A stretch of DNA of 64,000 bases. Source: Limnovirga soli (GTDB taxonomy: Bacteria; Bacteroidota; Bacteroidia; Chitinophagales; Chitinophagaceae). The translations under genes and the position numbers were made by a program. Under the pieces are notes generated by a model, which was not told the origin of the DNA, did no database searches, and was given only the letters and a program-made list of their open reading frames with translations. The stretch's first letter is position 1. Each line of letters opens with the position of its first letter. Positions 25,385-35,438 of this stretch are shown here, one piece after another. Location of the stretch: contig NZ_WHPF01000006.1 of NCBI RefSeq assembly GCF_013106755.1, forward strand, positions 310,001 through 374,000, given 5' to 3'.

Positions 25385-25821
25385 AGATTATGTCGTTTTT
25401 AATTTGGTGCTTTCAGGATATGTTCCAAAGATAAGAGATTTGAAAATGCATTATGATTTTTTTAACACTGATTAGAAAATTTCAAATAGTTCACTCAAAT
25501 TAGATAAACTGCTTGAATTTTTCAAAAAAAAATCAGTTATATCAAAACATTTATCAATGATTTGAAAAATTCGTTAGAAAAAAGACAAAAGAAAATCAAT
25601 TTTTATTCCAATTTCTCAATTAAAAAAATATTAATAAAATTTAGTATTTATACAGTACATAACAAAAAAATGTATTTATAATAAATTTATTTACAACACT
25701 TTGCAAAAATATTATTCTAAAACTCCACCACTAATAGCATTTTTTTTTGAAACTTTTAGAAGTTAGAGGAAACAATATCATAACATAAAAAGTGAAAACA
25801 AGCACACTTTTCCAAGCTTGG
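25385..25821. other. AT-rich gap with no gene seen
   Basis: Very AT-rich with many A and T runs. I find no convincing open frame, dispersed repeat or strong hairpin. It must hold the promoter of the sugar transferase gene and the 3' end region of the DUF3347 gene. Confidence 0.5.
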
Positions 25822-26433
25822 TTAAGGCCTGAAATCAATTGAATCTTCTACACTACCGCAATTAAGCATAGCACTTTTATATATGGGATGCTTATTACCC
25901 AAATAAGGGTTAATTATTGCATTTGTATCTGAAATCCAGTAAGCTTCTTCTTTATCGTTAAAAGCCATTGGACATTTTTCGTGATAGATTACCCGCTGAT
26001 CGTATCTAACTGTTTTAATTAGATTATATACATTTTCACTAATATCATAGAAAAAATGCCTTTTTAAAACTATTGTTTCAGCATTCGCCAGATTGATTGT
26101 TTCTGCAATAGTATTATTAGAAAAATCTGTTGCGGTTGCCAAAATTGTAGTATCGGCCATTAATGTTTCATAGTTAATTGCCTTTAAAGAGGCTTGAAAC
26201 AATTTAGCTGAACCATTTATTTTAATAGTATCCCAGTTTACAAATGCATCTTTTAAGTCAAAATAGGCGTTAAGCATATTTGAAAAAGAATTATTAAACA
26301 TATCACTATTTGTACTTTGTGTTAAAGCCTGTTGTTTAGGCTCACCAGGTTCATTTTCAGATTTGTTGAAAACCACTAAATAAACCGCCAAAATAACTAT
26401 TGCAAATCCTATGATACCTAATCCTTTTTTCAT
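25822..26433 (-). CDS. DUF3347-domain membrane-anchored protein
   Basis: This 203-aa protein has one N-terminal hydrophobic anchor (about 5-22) and an outside domain. The domain has the DUF3347 pattern: YFDLKDAFVNWDTIKINGSA, then CPMAF, YWISDTNAIINPYLGNKH and a final CG. DUF3347 domains occur in proteins linked to copper and other metal efflux and are often fused to CusB-like adaptors. The Cys-Pro-Met and His residues could bind metal, which is inference. No efflux gene is adjacent, and it appears to be a single-gene unit. Confidence 0.85.
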   Translation of the reverse strand: MKKGLGIIGFAIVILAVYLVVFNKSENEPGEPKQQALTQSTNSDMFNNSFSNMLNAYFDLKDAFVNWDTIKINGSAKLFQASLKAINYETLMADTTILATATDFSNNTIAETINLANAETIVLKRHFFYDISENVYNLIKTVRYDQRVIYHEKCPMAFNDKEEAYWISDTNAIINPYLGNKHPIYKSAMLNCGSVEDSIDFRP

Positions 26434-26589
26434 GTAAAGTTTTAAACAAATTTACCAATTCTTCAATCAGGAAATATATTTTAAAAATTAAAATGAGTTG
26501 AGTTCGTGTTTCTGCATCTGCATATAATTAATCGTAAACCTGGCAAAAAGGATAACAGTTCTTGTAGATTATTTTAATTTTGTTTCAAA

Positions 26590-26668
26590 GCGTTAGGGAT
26601 TGCAGCGGAAAGCCCGCAGCGCAGCGAGGACTTGCAGCGGAAAGCCCGACCTAAAGGGTAACGCCCAA
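26590..26668 (+). repeat. Dispersed repeat C, copy 1
   Basis: Begins GCGTTAGGG and ends GTAACGCCC, so the ends are inverted. Inside it carries TTGCAGCGGAAAGCCCG twice and GCAGCGCAGCGAGGAC between. A similar element recurs at 30185. I have seen this kind of element scattered in Bacteroidota genomes. The rest of the gap 26434-26775 is AT-rich with nothing else visible. Confidence 0.85.
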
Positions 26669-26775
26669 TATGCTTTTTATTTTCAGGTATTACTGTTAAC
26701 TTATCATCCTGATTATAGTATATGCTTTTGCTAAAGCTGTACATTTGATTTTACTGATTGCAAAAATTGCCATTT

Positions 26776-28047
26776 ATGGAAGCTTACGGAAAAATTTTAT
26801 TGATTGCAATGCCCGCATTTTTATTGTTGGTGCTTTTTGAGAAATGGTATGGCTGGAGAAAGGGAATGGATACTGTTACCGGCATGGATATGATTAGCAG
26901 CCTTAGCAGTGGTATTACCAATGTAACAAAAGATGTTTTAGGAATCGGCATCACCATTTTATCGTATGAATGGCTGGTTAACCATATTGCAATTTACCAT
27001 GTTGAAAACAGTTTACTTGTTTACAGTATTAGCTTTTTGGTGCTCGACTTTGCCGGTTATTGGGTACACCGGTTTGACCATAAAATAAATTTTTTGTGGA
27101 ATAGCCATATTGTACACCATAGCAGTGAAGAATTTAATTTGGCCTGTGCATTAAGACAAAGTATTTCAGTTTTTGTACGCATATTTTCGTTTTTATTAAT
27201 ACCTGCAGCCTTATTGGGTGTACCGGCAAATGTAATTGCAGTAGTAGCCCCACTTCATTTATTTGCCCAATTCTGGTATCATACAAGGCATATAAATAAA
27301 ATGGGCATTTTAGAGAAATTTTTGGTTACACCTTCTCATCATAGGGTTCACCATGCTATAAACCCGGAATATATAGATAAAAATATGGGCCAGATTTTTA
27401 TTTTTTGGGATAAATTATTTGGCACATTTCAGGAAGAATTAGCGCATGTGCCACCAGTTTATGGCATTACCAGACCGGTACAAACATGGAACCCCATTAA
27501 AATTAATTTCCAGCATATGTGGTTATTAATTAAAGATGCATGGAGAACCAATTCCATAAAAGATAAACTACGCATTTGGTTTATGCCAACTGGCTGGCGA
27601 CCAGCAGATGTTGCGCAAAAATATCCCGTACAAAAAATTGAGGACGTATACCACTTTAATAAGTATGCCACCTCACACACCAATAAATTGTATTACTGGG
27701 TTTGGGTACAAATGATAGCGTTATTATTAATCATCAGCTATTTATTTGCCAATATTGCTACAATTGGTACGCCGAACATGTTTTATTATGGTGCATTTAT
27801 ATTTGTTTATGTGTATTCGTTTACAGAATTAATGGATAAAAATACCAATGCAGTGTTGTACGAAATTGCGAAATGTATTTTAGGGCTGGCTATTATTATA
27901 TATATGGGCGATTGGTTTGGAGCTAACAAGCTTTCCCCCATTATTACCATAGCATTGGCAACTTATTTTATTTTATCTATTGGTATAAGTATTTGGATAT
28001 ACTTTGTGGAATTTAAAACCCAGCACACGGTAGAAGCAATTGCCTAA
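26776..28047 (+). CDS. Sterol desaturase/fatty acid hydroxylase superfamily membrane protein
   Basis: ATG 26776 (MEAYGKIL) gives 423 aa; the upstream TTG start is not needed. The di-iron histidine clusters are HRFDH, HIVHHSSEEF, HTRHI and HHRVHHAINP, spread between hydrophobic helices, and then DKLFGTFQEE. This arrangement is closest to the alkylglycerol-monooxygenase-like branch. After about residue 300 there are four further hydrophobic segments absent from minimal members. It would hydroxylate or desaturate a lipid in the membrane using O2; the substrate is unknown. It stands alone with a terminator after it. Confidence 0.9.
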   Translation: MEAYGKILLIAMPAFLLLVLFEKWYGWRKGMDTVTGMDMISSLSSGITNVTKDVLGIGITILSYEWLVNHIAIYHVENSLLVYSISFLVLDFAGYWVHRFDHKINFLWNSHIVHHSSEEFNLACALRQSISVFVRIFSFLLIPAALLGVPANVIAVVAPLHLFAQFWYHTRHINKMGILEKFLVTPSHHRVHHAINPEYIDKNMGQIFIFWDKLFGTFQEELAHVPPVYGITRPVQTWNPIKINFQHMWLLIKDAWRTNSIKDKLRIWFMPTGWRPADVAQKYPVQKIEDVYHFNKYATSHTNKLYYWVWVQMIALLLIISYLFANIATIGTPNMFYYGAFIFVYVYSFTELMDKNTNAVLYEIAKCILGLAIIIYMGDWFGANKLSPIITIALATYFILSIGISIWIYFVEFKTQHTVEAIA

Positions 28048-28063
28048 TAAAAATTGGGCAATA

Positions 28064-28092
28064 AAAAAGCCTGCTAATAGCAGGCCTTTTTA
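28064..28092 (+). terminator. Terminator after the sterol-desaturase-type gene
   Basis: AAAAAGCCTGCT-aata-GCAGGCCTTTTT stem with a T run, 17 nt after the stop. Confidence 0.85.
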
Positions 28093-28141
28093 TTGTTAAT
28101 CATTAACTGATTGCTGACTTATTATATATACATTATTATGT

Positions 28142-28192
28142 ACCGGGCTGACAGGTATCAACTCAACTTTACTTGCGTCGCACACTTGTACA
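28142..28192 (+). repeat. Dispersed repeat A, copy 9
   Basis: CCGGGC, 20-nt spacer, CTTTACTTGCGTCGCACACT, TGTAC. One of the best-preserved copies. Confidence 0.9.
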
Positions 28193-28235
28193 CTATTAAC
28201 ATTGCGCAACACGAAACAGCCAAATACATTTAAAA

Positions 28236-28934
28236 CTAATTATTTGGAGCTCCGGCATTTACCCATTTTTCAATTTGGGTAATATTGCAATCACTCAACA
28301 TAGGAGAACCTTGTGGCATTGGAGAATAACCAGGCGCATGGGTAATAGATCCAACCAAACGGCCATTTAAAGCTACTGTTTGAACACCTGAGTACACTGA
28401 AAGGTCAATACCGGCAGACGCATTTTTACCACTATGGCAACCAATACAATTATTTGTCATAATAGGCGCCACTCCTCCGCTATAGGTATATACAGATGTA
28501 TCGCAGGCAGAACAATTAGTTGTATTTTTTGCACCTTGCCTTATCCATCTTCTTATCAAAGTTTCCTGCTCAGTGGTAAGTTTGGTATTACCTTTTGGAG
28601 GCATCTCACCTTCAGCAATTACTGTGTATACTTCGCTCTGCTGCGGGTGGTAGGGTACAATACCTTTCTTCATAATATTATTATACGAATCAAGTACATA
28701 ACCTTCTTTATGCGATTTTGCATCATGACAGCCACTTTTGGCACAACTACTCTGGAAAATAGGTAACACTTCTCCTTCAAAACATACTGGCGGGGCTTTA
28801 GCATCCAGCAAATCCTGGGCTGCAATACTGTCCTGGTAAGCTTTTGTCTGGTTAATATCCGGTGAATTTACGGATCGTTGGCAGGCAAAAAACAGCAGTA
28901 ATATAACTGCAAATAACAATGCTGATTTTTTCAT
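28236..28934 (-). CDS. Cytochrome c-like lipoprotein with two heme-type sites
   Basis: This 232-aa lipoprotein has a signal ending in LFFAC (Cys18). Two similar halves follow. The first has a CAKSGCH site (CX4CH, not the usual CX2CH), then MPPKGNTKLTTEQETLIRRW. The second has a normal CIGCH site, then MPQGSPMLSDCNITQIEKW. Both carry a Met that could be the sixth ligand. The layout matches the Planctomycete-type cytochrome c domains common in Bacteroidota. It may serve as an envelope electron carrier; no partner oxidase or dehydrogenase is adjacent. Confidence 0.85.
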   Translation of the reverse strand: MKKSALLFAVILLLFFACQRSVNSPDINQTKAYQDSIAAQDLLDAKAPPVCFEGEVLPIFQSSCAKSGCHDAKSHKEGYVLDSYNNIMKKGIVPYHPQQSEVYTVIAEGEMPPKGNTKLTTEQETLIRRWIRQGAKNTTNCSACDTSVYTYSGGVAPIMTNNCIGCHSGKNASAGIDLSVYSGVQTVALNGRLVGSITHAPGYSPMPQGSPMLSDCNITQIEKWVNAGAPNN

Positions 28935-29297
28935 ATTCGTCGCGGTTTGGTTAAATAGTTGAGTGCCATTAAAAAAATGTGCTACACATAGCCATTCAGT
29001 TTAACAGCTGGTTTAATAACTTAACAATCAGGTTGTAATTGAGGAATATTAAAGGGTGGAAATACTAATAATTGAAGAACGTAATTTTTAACAAAAGAAA
29101 AATACACAACCTACTTACCCCGCATTTATTCCAGCTCAACACTGCTAAAACTTTGCTGAACCGGTATAGAATTTATCTGATATATATAATTAAACAGTAG
29201 CAGGTACTACATTCAACAATCAGTTATAATAATTTTTAATAATACCAAAACAAAAATTATTTTTTAGCAACTATCTTGCAACCTAATAAAATCTATA
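28935..29297. other. Divergent intergenic region, nothing distinct
   Basis: AT-rich spacer between the divergent cytochrome-like and TauE/SafE genes. I see no repeat copy, terminator or open frame. It should hold both promoters. Confidence 0.5.
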
Positions 29298-30050
29298 ATG
29301 AGTATAACGGTATATATATTATTATTTTTTAGTGCTTTTATTGGCAGCGTAATAAACGCCATTGCCGGCGGGGGCAGTTTTTTTACTTTTCCCGCCTTAA
29401 TATTTGCAGGTGTACCAATTTTAAATGCAAATGCCACCAGTACAGTAGCATTATGGCCAGGTGCTGTTTCCAGTGCTTTTACCTACCGCAAAAAACTACA
29501 AATAGACAAGAAAAAACTTATCACATTTGCCATAATTAGCCTGGTGGGCAGTATAGCAGGCACCGTACTTTTATTAATAACACCATCTGATATTTTAAAA
29601 AAAATTCTACCCTATTTAATGCTGATTGCCACCTTATTGCTGGCGTTTAAAAAACAACTGGCAGGCAATAAAACCATTGGTACCGCATCAGCTAATAATG
29701 CAGCTTTTATTAATATATTGCAATTTATAATTGCGGTATATGGAGGGTATTTTGGAGGTGGAATAGGCATATTAATGCTCGCTGCTTTTCACCTGATGGG
29801 TTTTACAGATTTGTTGCAAATGAATGCCTTAAAAACAGTATTGGCTGCCCTTATAAATGGGGCTGCTGTTGTATTATTTACTGTTACCCAACAAGTAATT
29901 TGGCCAGTAGCAGTAGTAATGTTGGTAGGTGGTATAATTGGCGGATATACCGGCGCCTTTATTGGCAGTAAAATATCGGCTGTGTTGTTAAACCGTTTTA
30001 TTATTACCGTTGGAATTTTTCTCACCATCTGGTTTTTTACGCACCAATAA
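29298..30050 (+). CDS. TauE/SafE-family anion exporter
   Basis: This 250-aa inner-membrane protein has about eight hydrophobic helices in two halves. It starts with GSVINAIAGGGSFFTFPALIF and NANATSTVALWPGAVSSAF, and the second half has YGGYFGGGIGILMLAAF and a late GGIIGGYTGAFIGSK. These glycine-rich repeats define the family, which exports sulfite, sulfonates or other organosulfur anions in studied members. Substrate here is unknown. It stands alone, with repeat A directly after the stop. Confidence 0.92.
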   Translation: MSITVYILLFFSAFIGSVINAIAGGGSFFTFPALIFAGVPILNANATSTVALWPGAVSSAFTYRKKLQIDKKKLITFAIISLVGSIAGTVLLLITPSDILKKILPYLMLIATLLLAFKKQLAGNKTIGTASANNAAFINILQFIIAVYGGYFGGGIGILMLAAFHLMGFTDLLQMNALKTVLAALINGAAVVLFTVTQQVIWPVAVVMLVGGIIGGYTGAFIGSKISAVLLNRFIITVGIFLTIWFFTHQ

Positions 30051-30075
30051 ATATTACACAGTATCATTTTTATGG

Positions 30076-30120
30076 GCCCGGCTTTAGTATAAGCATTGGG
30101 CTATACTTGCGTCGCACACT
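30076..30120 (+). repeat. Dispersed repeat A, copy 10
   Basis: GCCCGGC, 18-nt spacer, GGGCTATACTTGCGTCGCAC and ACT. Confidence 0.87.
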
Positions 30121-30184
30121 GCAGGGTTTGGGTTATAACCCAGCTAAAAAATGCTATTAATTTCGCTTGCCCAATTTTTGTATT

Positions 30185-30264
30185 GCGTTAGGGATTGCAG
30201 CGTAAAGCCCACAGCACAGCGAGGACTTGTAGCGTAAAGCCCGGCCCTTTTGGGCAACGCCCTA
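30185..30264 (+). repeat. Dispersed repeat C, copy 2
   Basis: Same layout as copy 1: GCGTTAGGG start, two GCAGCG/TAGCG-AAAGCCC modules and AACGCCC end. Several paired changes (GCGG to GCGT twice) suggest both inner modules vary together. Confidence 0.85.
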
Positions 30265-30500
30265 TTTCAAATGCAACATAGCAAATAAAATACACAAATG
30301 TAAATGGCTTAATATCAATATAATAGGCTATTTCTGTCGCTAATTTTTGTCATCGAATTTATACTACACAAATACCTTTTCGGCTACTACTATACTACTT
30401 ATGTATTTATAACAACTTCGTGTAAGATTTTAAAGAAGCCCTGTAAAACCAGTAAACAACAACCGTTTACATGTTAACGGGTTAGAAAAAAATCACTAAC
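30265..30500. other. Leader region of the PKD-repeat gene
   Basis: AT-rich, no gene. Includes the ACCGTTTACATGTTAACGG imperfect dyad near 30463-30481, just before the start codon at 30501. Confidence 0.4.
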
Positions 30501-33500
30501 ATGACACCCTACCTATCGTATAAAAAACTATTGATATTTGCCTTTGCAATACTTTTTGCCGGCCTGGCAAATGCGCAACTAAAAGCTGGGTTTACTGCTG
30601 ATAAAACTGCAGGATGTGCCCCCCTGATTGTGCATTTTCAGGATGTTTCTACTGGTAGCGCCACCAGCTATAAATGGGATCTTGGAAATGGTGTAGTAAC
30701 CACCGCACAAAACCCTAATACAGTATATTTTAATCCCGGTAGTTATACAGTAAAACTGGTAATTACCAAAACTGGTGGTAAGGACAGCATTATAAAAACC
30801 GCCTACATAAATGTTTACGATAAACCGGCACCTGATTTTAGCATCTCCAACCCAACCGGATGTATACCATTAACAGTAAATTTCACCGACAAAAGTAAAG
30901 CTGGCGCCGGCACAATAAGTAATTGGTTTTGGGATTTTGGAGATGGTAATATAGCAAGTACTGCAAATACTTCACATGTGTATACAACATCGGGGAGCAA
31001 TACTGTTGTGTTGCAGGTTACCAACAGCTTTGGTTGTAAAAATGAAATTACCAAACCGGCGGCTATTAATGCATCAGATGGCGTAACAGCCGATTTTAGT
31101 TATGTTAGTCCGGATGTGTGCAATTTTCCCTCACCAGTACAATTTACCAATAACTGTAAGGGAACAGGTGTTTTAAAATACAACTGGAATTTTGGAGATT
31201 CTACCAGCAGTACCCAAACATCACCATCGCATATATATAACAAGACAGGCACTTATTCAGTTAAGTTAACCGTAAGCAATGCCAATGGCTGTACCGATAT
31301 TATCACCAAACAAATTACCATTTTACATGCGCAGGCATCATTTACCGCAGCAGATACTACCTGTTTAGGTACCAATGTTTTATTTACCAGTACAACAAAT
31401 CCAAGTCCCGCCTCAGTTGTTTGGGATTTTGGTGACGGTTCAAGCGCAACTGCCGTAAATGGTAGCCATACTTATAATACTGTGGGCACATATCAGGTAC
31501 TAATGGTAAGTAATTTTGCAGGTGGATGCTCAGATTCTGTAATCAAAAAAATTACTGTTGTATCGGGGCCGGTGGCTGCGTTTGGCGCTTTAGACTCAGT
31601 TAGCTGCGCTATTCCATTTAAAGCTACTTTTCAAAACAAATCAACCGGATCCGGCAACACCTATAAATGGGATTTTGGTGATGGAAAAACAGCATCAGGT
31701 GTAATACCACCAAATAATTATACGGCTTATGGCAGTTACAATGTAACACTTACAGCTACCAATAAATATGGCTGTACAGACACAAAAACCATAAACAATT
31801 GTGTTGTTCTTTCACCAATGACTATTACAGGTATTAGCGGTATTAACGACAAAAGAAAATGTATTCCATTAACCATTGACCCACAGGTAATGGTTAATGG
31901 CATTTACAGCATAACCAAATACAACTGGAATTTTGGAGATGGTGCCACTTCTACTTTGGCAAACCCTACACATATTTATACAAAAGAGGGTAATTATATT
32001 ATTACTGTTACCATAGAAACTATTGACGGTTGTAGCGCAACTTATACTATGCCAGAGGCAATATCACTTGGTCATAGACCAACCGCTGATTTTACCGTAA
32101 GTGATACGGCAATATGTTATAACCAGTTTATTACTGCCACCAGTACCTCTACCAATGGCCCCATTGATTATTTACAATGGAATGGTATGGCAATTGAGCC
32201 CGGCAGTAATAGTTTCACCAAATTAAGATTCTCTGATACCGGTTATTTCTCAATAACCCTAAAAGCGTTTAATAATTTGTGTGCCGATACAATCACCAAA
32301 ACCAATATTGTATATGTAAAAGGACCCAAAGCCAGGTTTAGTTTTACGCAAACTTGTATAAATAAAACTGATGTAGGTTTTACCGATAATTCTGTGGCTG
32401 GGTTAACCAGAATATGGGATTTTGGTGATGGTACAACTGATAATACCCTAACACCGTTACATTCATTTGATACTTCAGGTATTTATACAGTTACAATGCA
32501 TTCCATTAACGGAACCTGTAATGATTCAACCACTTCAACTGTAAGGGTAATTAGCGATAAAGGTGCTATTGCAGTTTCTAAAACCGAATTTTGTCGCAAT
32601 GAAAATATTAACCTGAATATATTAAATGTAGATGCTGCAAACTTCTCTGCCATCACCTGGAATATGGGTAATGGGGATATTTTTACCACCAGTTCTATTA
32701 ATACTGCTTATACCTACACCAATTCTGGTGATTATAAAATAACTGCTATTTTGCTGGATAAAAATAATTGCAGCGACACCATAATTTTTTCAGATACGAT
32801 ACATGTATATGGTGGTGTGGCTAATTTTAAAACTTCGGTTACAGGCGCCTGCCAAAATAATAGTATTGATTTTTTAGACGCATCAGTAAACACCACAAAA
32901 TATCCAATTGTATCTTGGTCATGGAATTTTGGTGATGGTAATACTCAAAAAAACACCACTCCAATTGTTAGTTTTTCCCATCAATATAAAGATACCGGCT
33001 ACTTTAGTGCAAGCCTTGTAATAAAAGATGCATTTGGTTGCACTGACAGTATGGGTAAATCAAATCTTATTCTTATTACCAGACCTTATAGTGCTTTTAG
33101 TTTAAGTGATAGTATAGTTTGCCCCGGAAAAAATATTCAGTTTACTGATAATTCCACTGGCCGTAGCCTAAGCTATACATGGCATATGGGTGATGGCTAC
33201 CAAATTTCCGGATATTCCAATCCAACTTATGGTTATACAATACCTGGCACCTACTCACCAGTACTCTCCATAAAAGATATCAATGGCTGTATGGATTCTG
33301 TACATGCTCCATTTAATGTAAAAGTTGCATTTCCTAAAATCAACTATTCAATCAGTGATTCATTTGCGGTTTGCCCACCATTAATGGTAAACTTTACCAA
33401 CAGCTCTTCCTTATATAATACGCTAACCTGGGATTTTGGTGATGGCAGTTTTTCAAACCAATTATCACCAACACATTTATATACCTATCCCGGCATTTAT

Positions 33501-35324
33501 AAAGCCAAACTGGTGATTAGCGGCAATGGTGTTTGTACAGATTCTCTTGTAAGAACCATTACCATTAAAGGGCCTACCGGGCAATTACAATACGATAGCT
33601 CAGCTGTTTGTTTGCCATTTGTTTCAACCATAAAAGTAAACTCCAAAAATGCAAGCGGCTATTATTGGGATTATGGTGATGGCACAACTGAATCAAATAA
33701 TCTAAACGTGGTTAAACACAGTTATACCACTGGTGAATTTGTTCCCAAAATAATATTATCCGATATAGATGGCTGCAAAGTGCCTATTATTGGGAAAGAC
33801 ACCCTTAAGGTTTTTGACCTGAATACACAGTTTAAAGCTGACAGACTGGTAATTTGCGATTCTGGTGCCGTTTTATTTACCAATTTCTCAGCCACCAACG
33901 ATAGTATTACCAAAACACAATGGAATATTAATAATAATTCAGTTTTAAATGGTATGGAAGTATACCATCAGTTTAATACTACCGGCACTTATAATATAAC
34001 CATGACAACCACTACACTGCATGGCTGTAAAGACAGTATTAATTTTACCCAACCTATAAAAGTTGTAGCAAGTCCGGTTATAAGTATTAGTGCAAAAAGC
34101 GATTATTGTGTACAGGATTATTTTAATATAAATGGAAATGAAGATATAAAAGACACTTCTGCACTTGCATGGATATGGGATTTTAAAAACGGCATTACCA
34201 ATACCAATAAAAAGGTAGATTCGATGGTATACCAAACTGCCGGCTTATATAAGGTTTCATTAACCGCCACCAACAGTAGTGGATGCGCCACCACTGTATA
34301 TCAGGATGTAAATGCCAGGCCCTTGCCATTTCTTGATGCCGGGATAGATACAGTAATTTGCAGGTATACCAGTTATGCGCTTGCTCCAAGTTATATTGAT
34401 GCCTACAATTGGAAATCTGATATTTCTATCAAGTGTGTAGATTGCAGAAATCCGGTGGTATCTCCAGATAGTACCAGATATTATTATTTGCTTGGTAAAG
34501 ACCAATATGGTTGCAGGGCCACAGACTCTGTTAAAATTACGGTGGTACAACCTTCTTCCGTTTCTGTTTCAAGAAGTGATACCATTTGTTTGGGCCAGCA
34601 AATTAAATTTACAGCCAATGGTACCGATAATTATCAATGGTATCCCAGCTTATATCTTAGCAATGCCAATGCCGCCAACCCTGTTTGTAACCCTGGTAAA
34701 GACACTACCATGACCTATACCGTAATTGGCAGTGATTATAAAAAATGCTTTAGCGATACAGGAAAAATAAATGTAAAAGTATACCCCATTCCTGCAATCA
34801 ATTTTGCAGAAAAGGAAATTACCATGCCAAGTGGTGGAAATATTCAATTAAAAGCGGTAACCTCCCCCGACGTTAAGTATTGGCGCTGGACACCACAATA
34901 CGGTTTAAGCAATGCCCTAATTGCCAACCCGCTGGCTGCACCAAAAGCAACTACTACTTATACCTGTACCGCCACCAACGACGGAGGTTGTACCAGTTTA
35001 ACCCAGTTAACTATTAATGTAGTTTGCGGCAATAACAATTATTTTATACCCAACACCTTCTCTCCTAATAACGATGGTGTAAACGATCAGTTTTATGTAA
35101 GGGGTAATGGCTTATTCAACATAAAAAGCTTTATGATTTTTAACAGGCTTGGTCAACAGGTTTATGCCATTCAAAACACCACCGCCAACAAAGCAAGTGA
35201 TGGCTGGAACGGCACCTACAAAGGCTCACCAGTAGACCCTGATGTTTATATTTATATGATAGAAATTATTTGCGAAAACAATACAGTTATTCCTGTTAAG
35301 GGTAGTATTACCTTACTACGGTAG
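30501..35324 (+). CDS. Giant PKD-repeat surface protein with type B T9SS sorting domain
   Basis: This 1607-aa protein has a signal peptide (to GLANAQ). It is built of about 13-15 PKD modules with the W[DN]FGDG core, some degenerate, over residues 30-1270. Ig-like modules with paired cysteines follow (about 1270-1510). The last about 90 residues (FIPNTFSPNNDGVNDQFYV, MIFNRLGQQVY, DGWNGTYKG, DVYIYMIEI) are a gliding-motility-associated/CHU_C sorting domain. Type IX secretion would export it to the surface. Such proteins act as adhesins or scaffolds. The long array has no catalytic domain I can see. Downstream is a hairpin formed from two repeat-A arms. Confidence 0.92.
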   Translation: MTPYLSYKKLLIFAFAILFAGLANAQLKAGFTADKTAGCAPLIVHFQDVSTGSATSYKWDLGNGVVTTAQNPNTVYFNPGSYTVKLVITKTGGKDSIIKTAYINVYDKPAPDFSISNPTGCIPLTVNFTDKSKAGAGTISNWFWDFGDGNIASTANTSHVYTTSGSNTVVLQVTNSFGCKNEITKPAAINASDGVTADFSYVSPDVCNFPSPVQFTNNCKGTGVLKYNWNFGDSTSSTQTSPSHIYNKTGTYSVKLTVSNANGCTDIITKQITILHAQASFTAADTTCLGTNVLFTSTTNPSPASVVWDFGDGSSATAVNGSHTYNTVGTYQVLMVSNFAGGCSDSVIKKITVVSGPVAAFGALDSVSCAIPFKATFQNKSTGSGNTYKWDFGDGKTASGVIPPNNYTAYGSYNVTLTATNKYGCTDTKTINNCVVLSPMTITGISGINDKRKCIPLTIDPQVMVNGIYSITKYNWNFGDGATSTLANPTHIYTKEGNYIITVTIETIDGCSATYTMPEAISLGHRPTADFTVSDTAICYNQFITATSTSTNGPIDYLQWNGMAIEPGSNSFTKLRFSDTGYFSITLKAFNNLCADTITKTNIVYVKGPKARFSFTQTCINKTDVGFTDNSVAGLTRIWDFGDGTTDNTLTPLHSFDTSGIYTVTMHSINGTCNDSTTSTVRVISDKGAIAVSKTEFCRNENINLNILNVDAANFSAITWNMGNGDIFTTSSINTAYTYTNSGDYKITAILLDKNNCSDTIIFSDTIHVYGGVANFKTSVTGACQNNSIDFLDASVNTTKYPIVSWSWNFGDGNTQKNTTPIVSFSHQYKDTGYFSASLVIKDAFGCTDSMGKSNLILITRPYSAFSLSDSIVCPGKNIQFTDNSTGRSLSYTWHMGDGYQISGYSNPTYGYTIPGTYSPVLSIKDINGCMDSVHAPFNVKVAFPKINYSISDSFAVCPPLMVNFTNSSSLYNTLTWDFGDGSFSNQLSPTHLYTYPGIYKAKLVISGNGVCTDSLVRTITIKGPTGQLQYDSSAVCLPFVSTIKVNSKNASGYYWDYGDGTTESNNLNVVKHSYTTGEFVPKIILSDIDGCKVPIIGKDTLKVFDLNTQFKADRLVICDSGAVLFTNFSATNDSITKTQWNINNNSVLNGMEVYHQFNTTGTYNITMTTTTLHGCKDSINFTQPIKVVASPVISISAKSDYCVQDYFNINGNEDIKDTSALAWIWDFKNGITNTNKKVDSMVYQTAGLYKVSLTATNSSGCATTVYQDVNARPLPFLDAGIDTVICRYTSYALAPSYIDAYNWKSDISIKCVDCRNPVVSPDSTRYYYLLGKDQYGCRATDSVKITVVQPSSVSVSRSDTICLGQQIKFTANGTDNYQWYPSLYLSNANAANPVCNPGKDTTMTYTVIGSDYKKCFSDTGKINVKVYPIPAINFAEKEITMPSGGNIQLKAVTSPDVKYWRWTPQYGLSNALIANPLAAPKATTTYTCTATNDGGCTSLTQLTINVVCGNNNYFIPNTFSPNNDGVNDQFYVRGNGLFNIKSFMIFNRLGQQVYAIQNTTANKASDGWNGTYKGSPVDPDVYIYMIEIICENNTVIPVKGSITLLR

Positions 35325-35348
35325 TATATTGCCGAAGTAAATTACAGG

Positions 35349-35400
35349 CGTACAAGTGTGCCACGCAAGAAAAGCTGACACAATAACCACTTGCCGGGCT
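35349..35400 (-). repeat. Dispersed repeat A, copy 11 (variant core)
   Basis: GTACAAGTGTGCCACGCAAG, one change in the core (GACGC to CACGC), then AAAAGC and the distal GCCGGGCT at 35393-35400. Confidence 0.83.
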
Positions 35401-35438
35401 CAATAAACTAATTATTGTGTACCCGGCAATTTTATTTC
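35391..35438 (+). terminator. Hairpin terminator made by two opposed repeat-A arms
   Basis: TTGCCGGG pairs with CCCGGCAA and CAATA with TATTG, loop AACTAAT, then TTTTATTT. The outer arms are the GCCCGGC ends of copies 11 and 12. Suited to stop transcription of the PKD gene. Confidence 0.75.

Noticed and set aside
34492-34713. 73-codon plus-strand frame inside the PKD protein
   Set aside because: Off-frame shadow of a long, well-supported gene.
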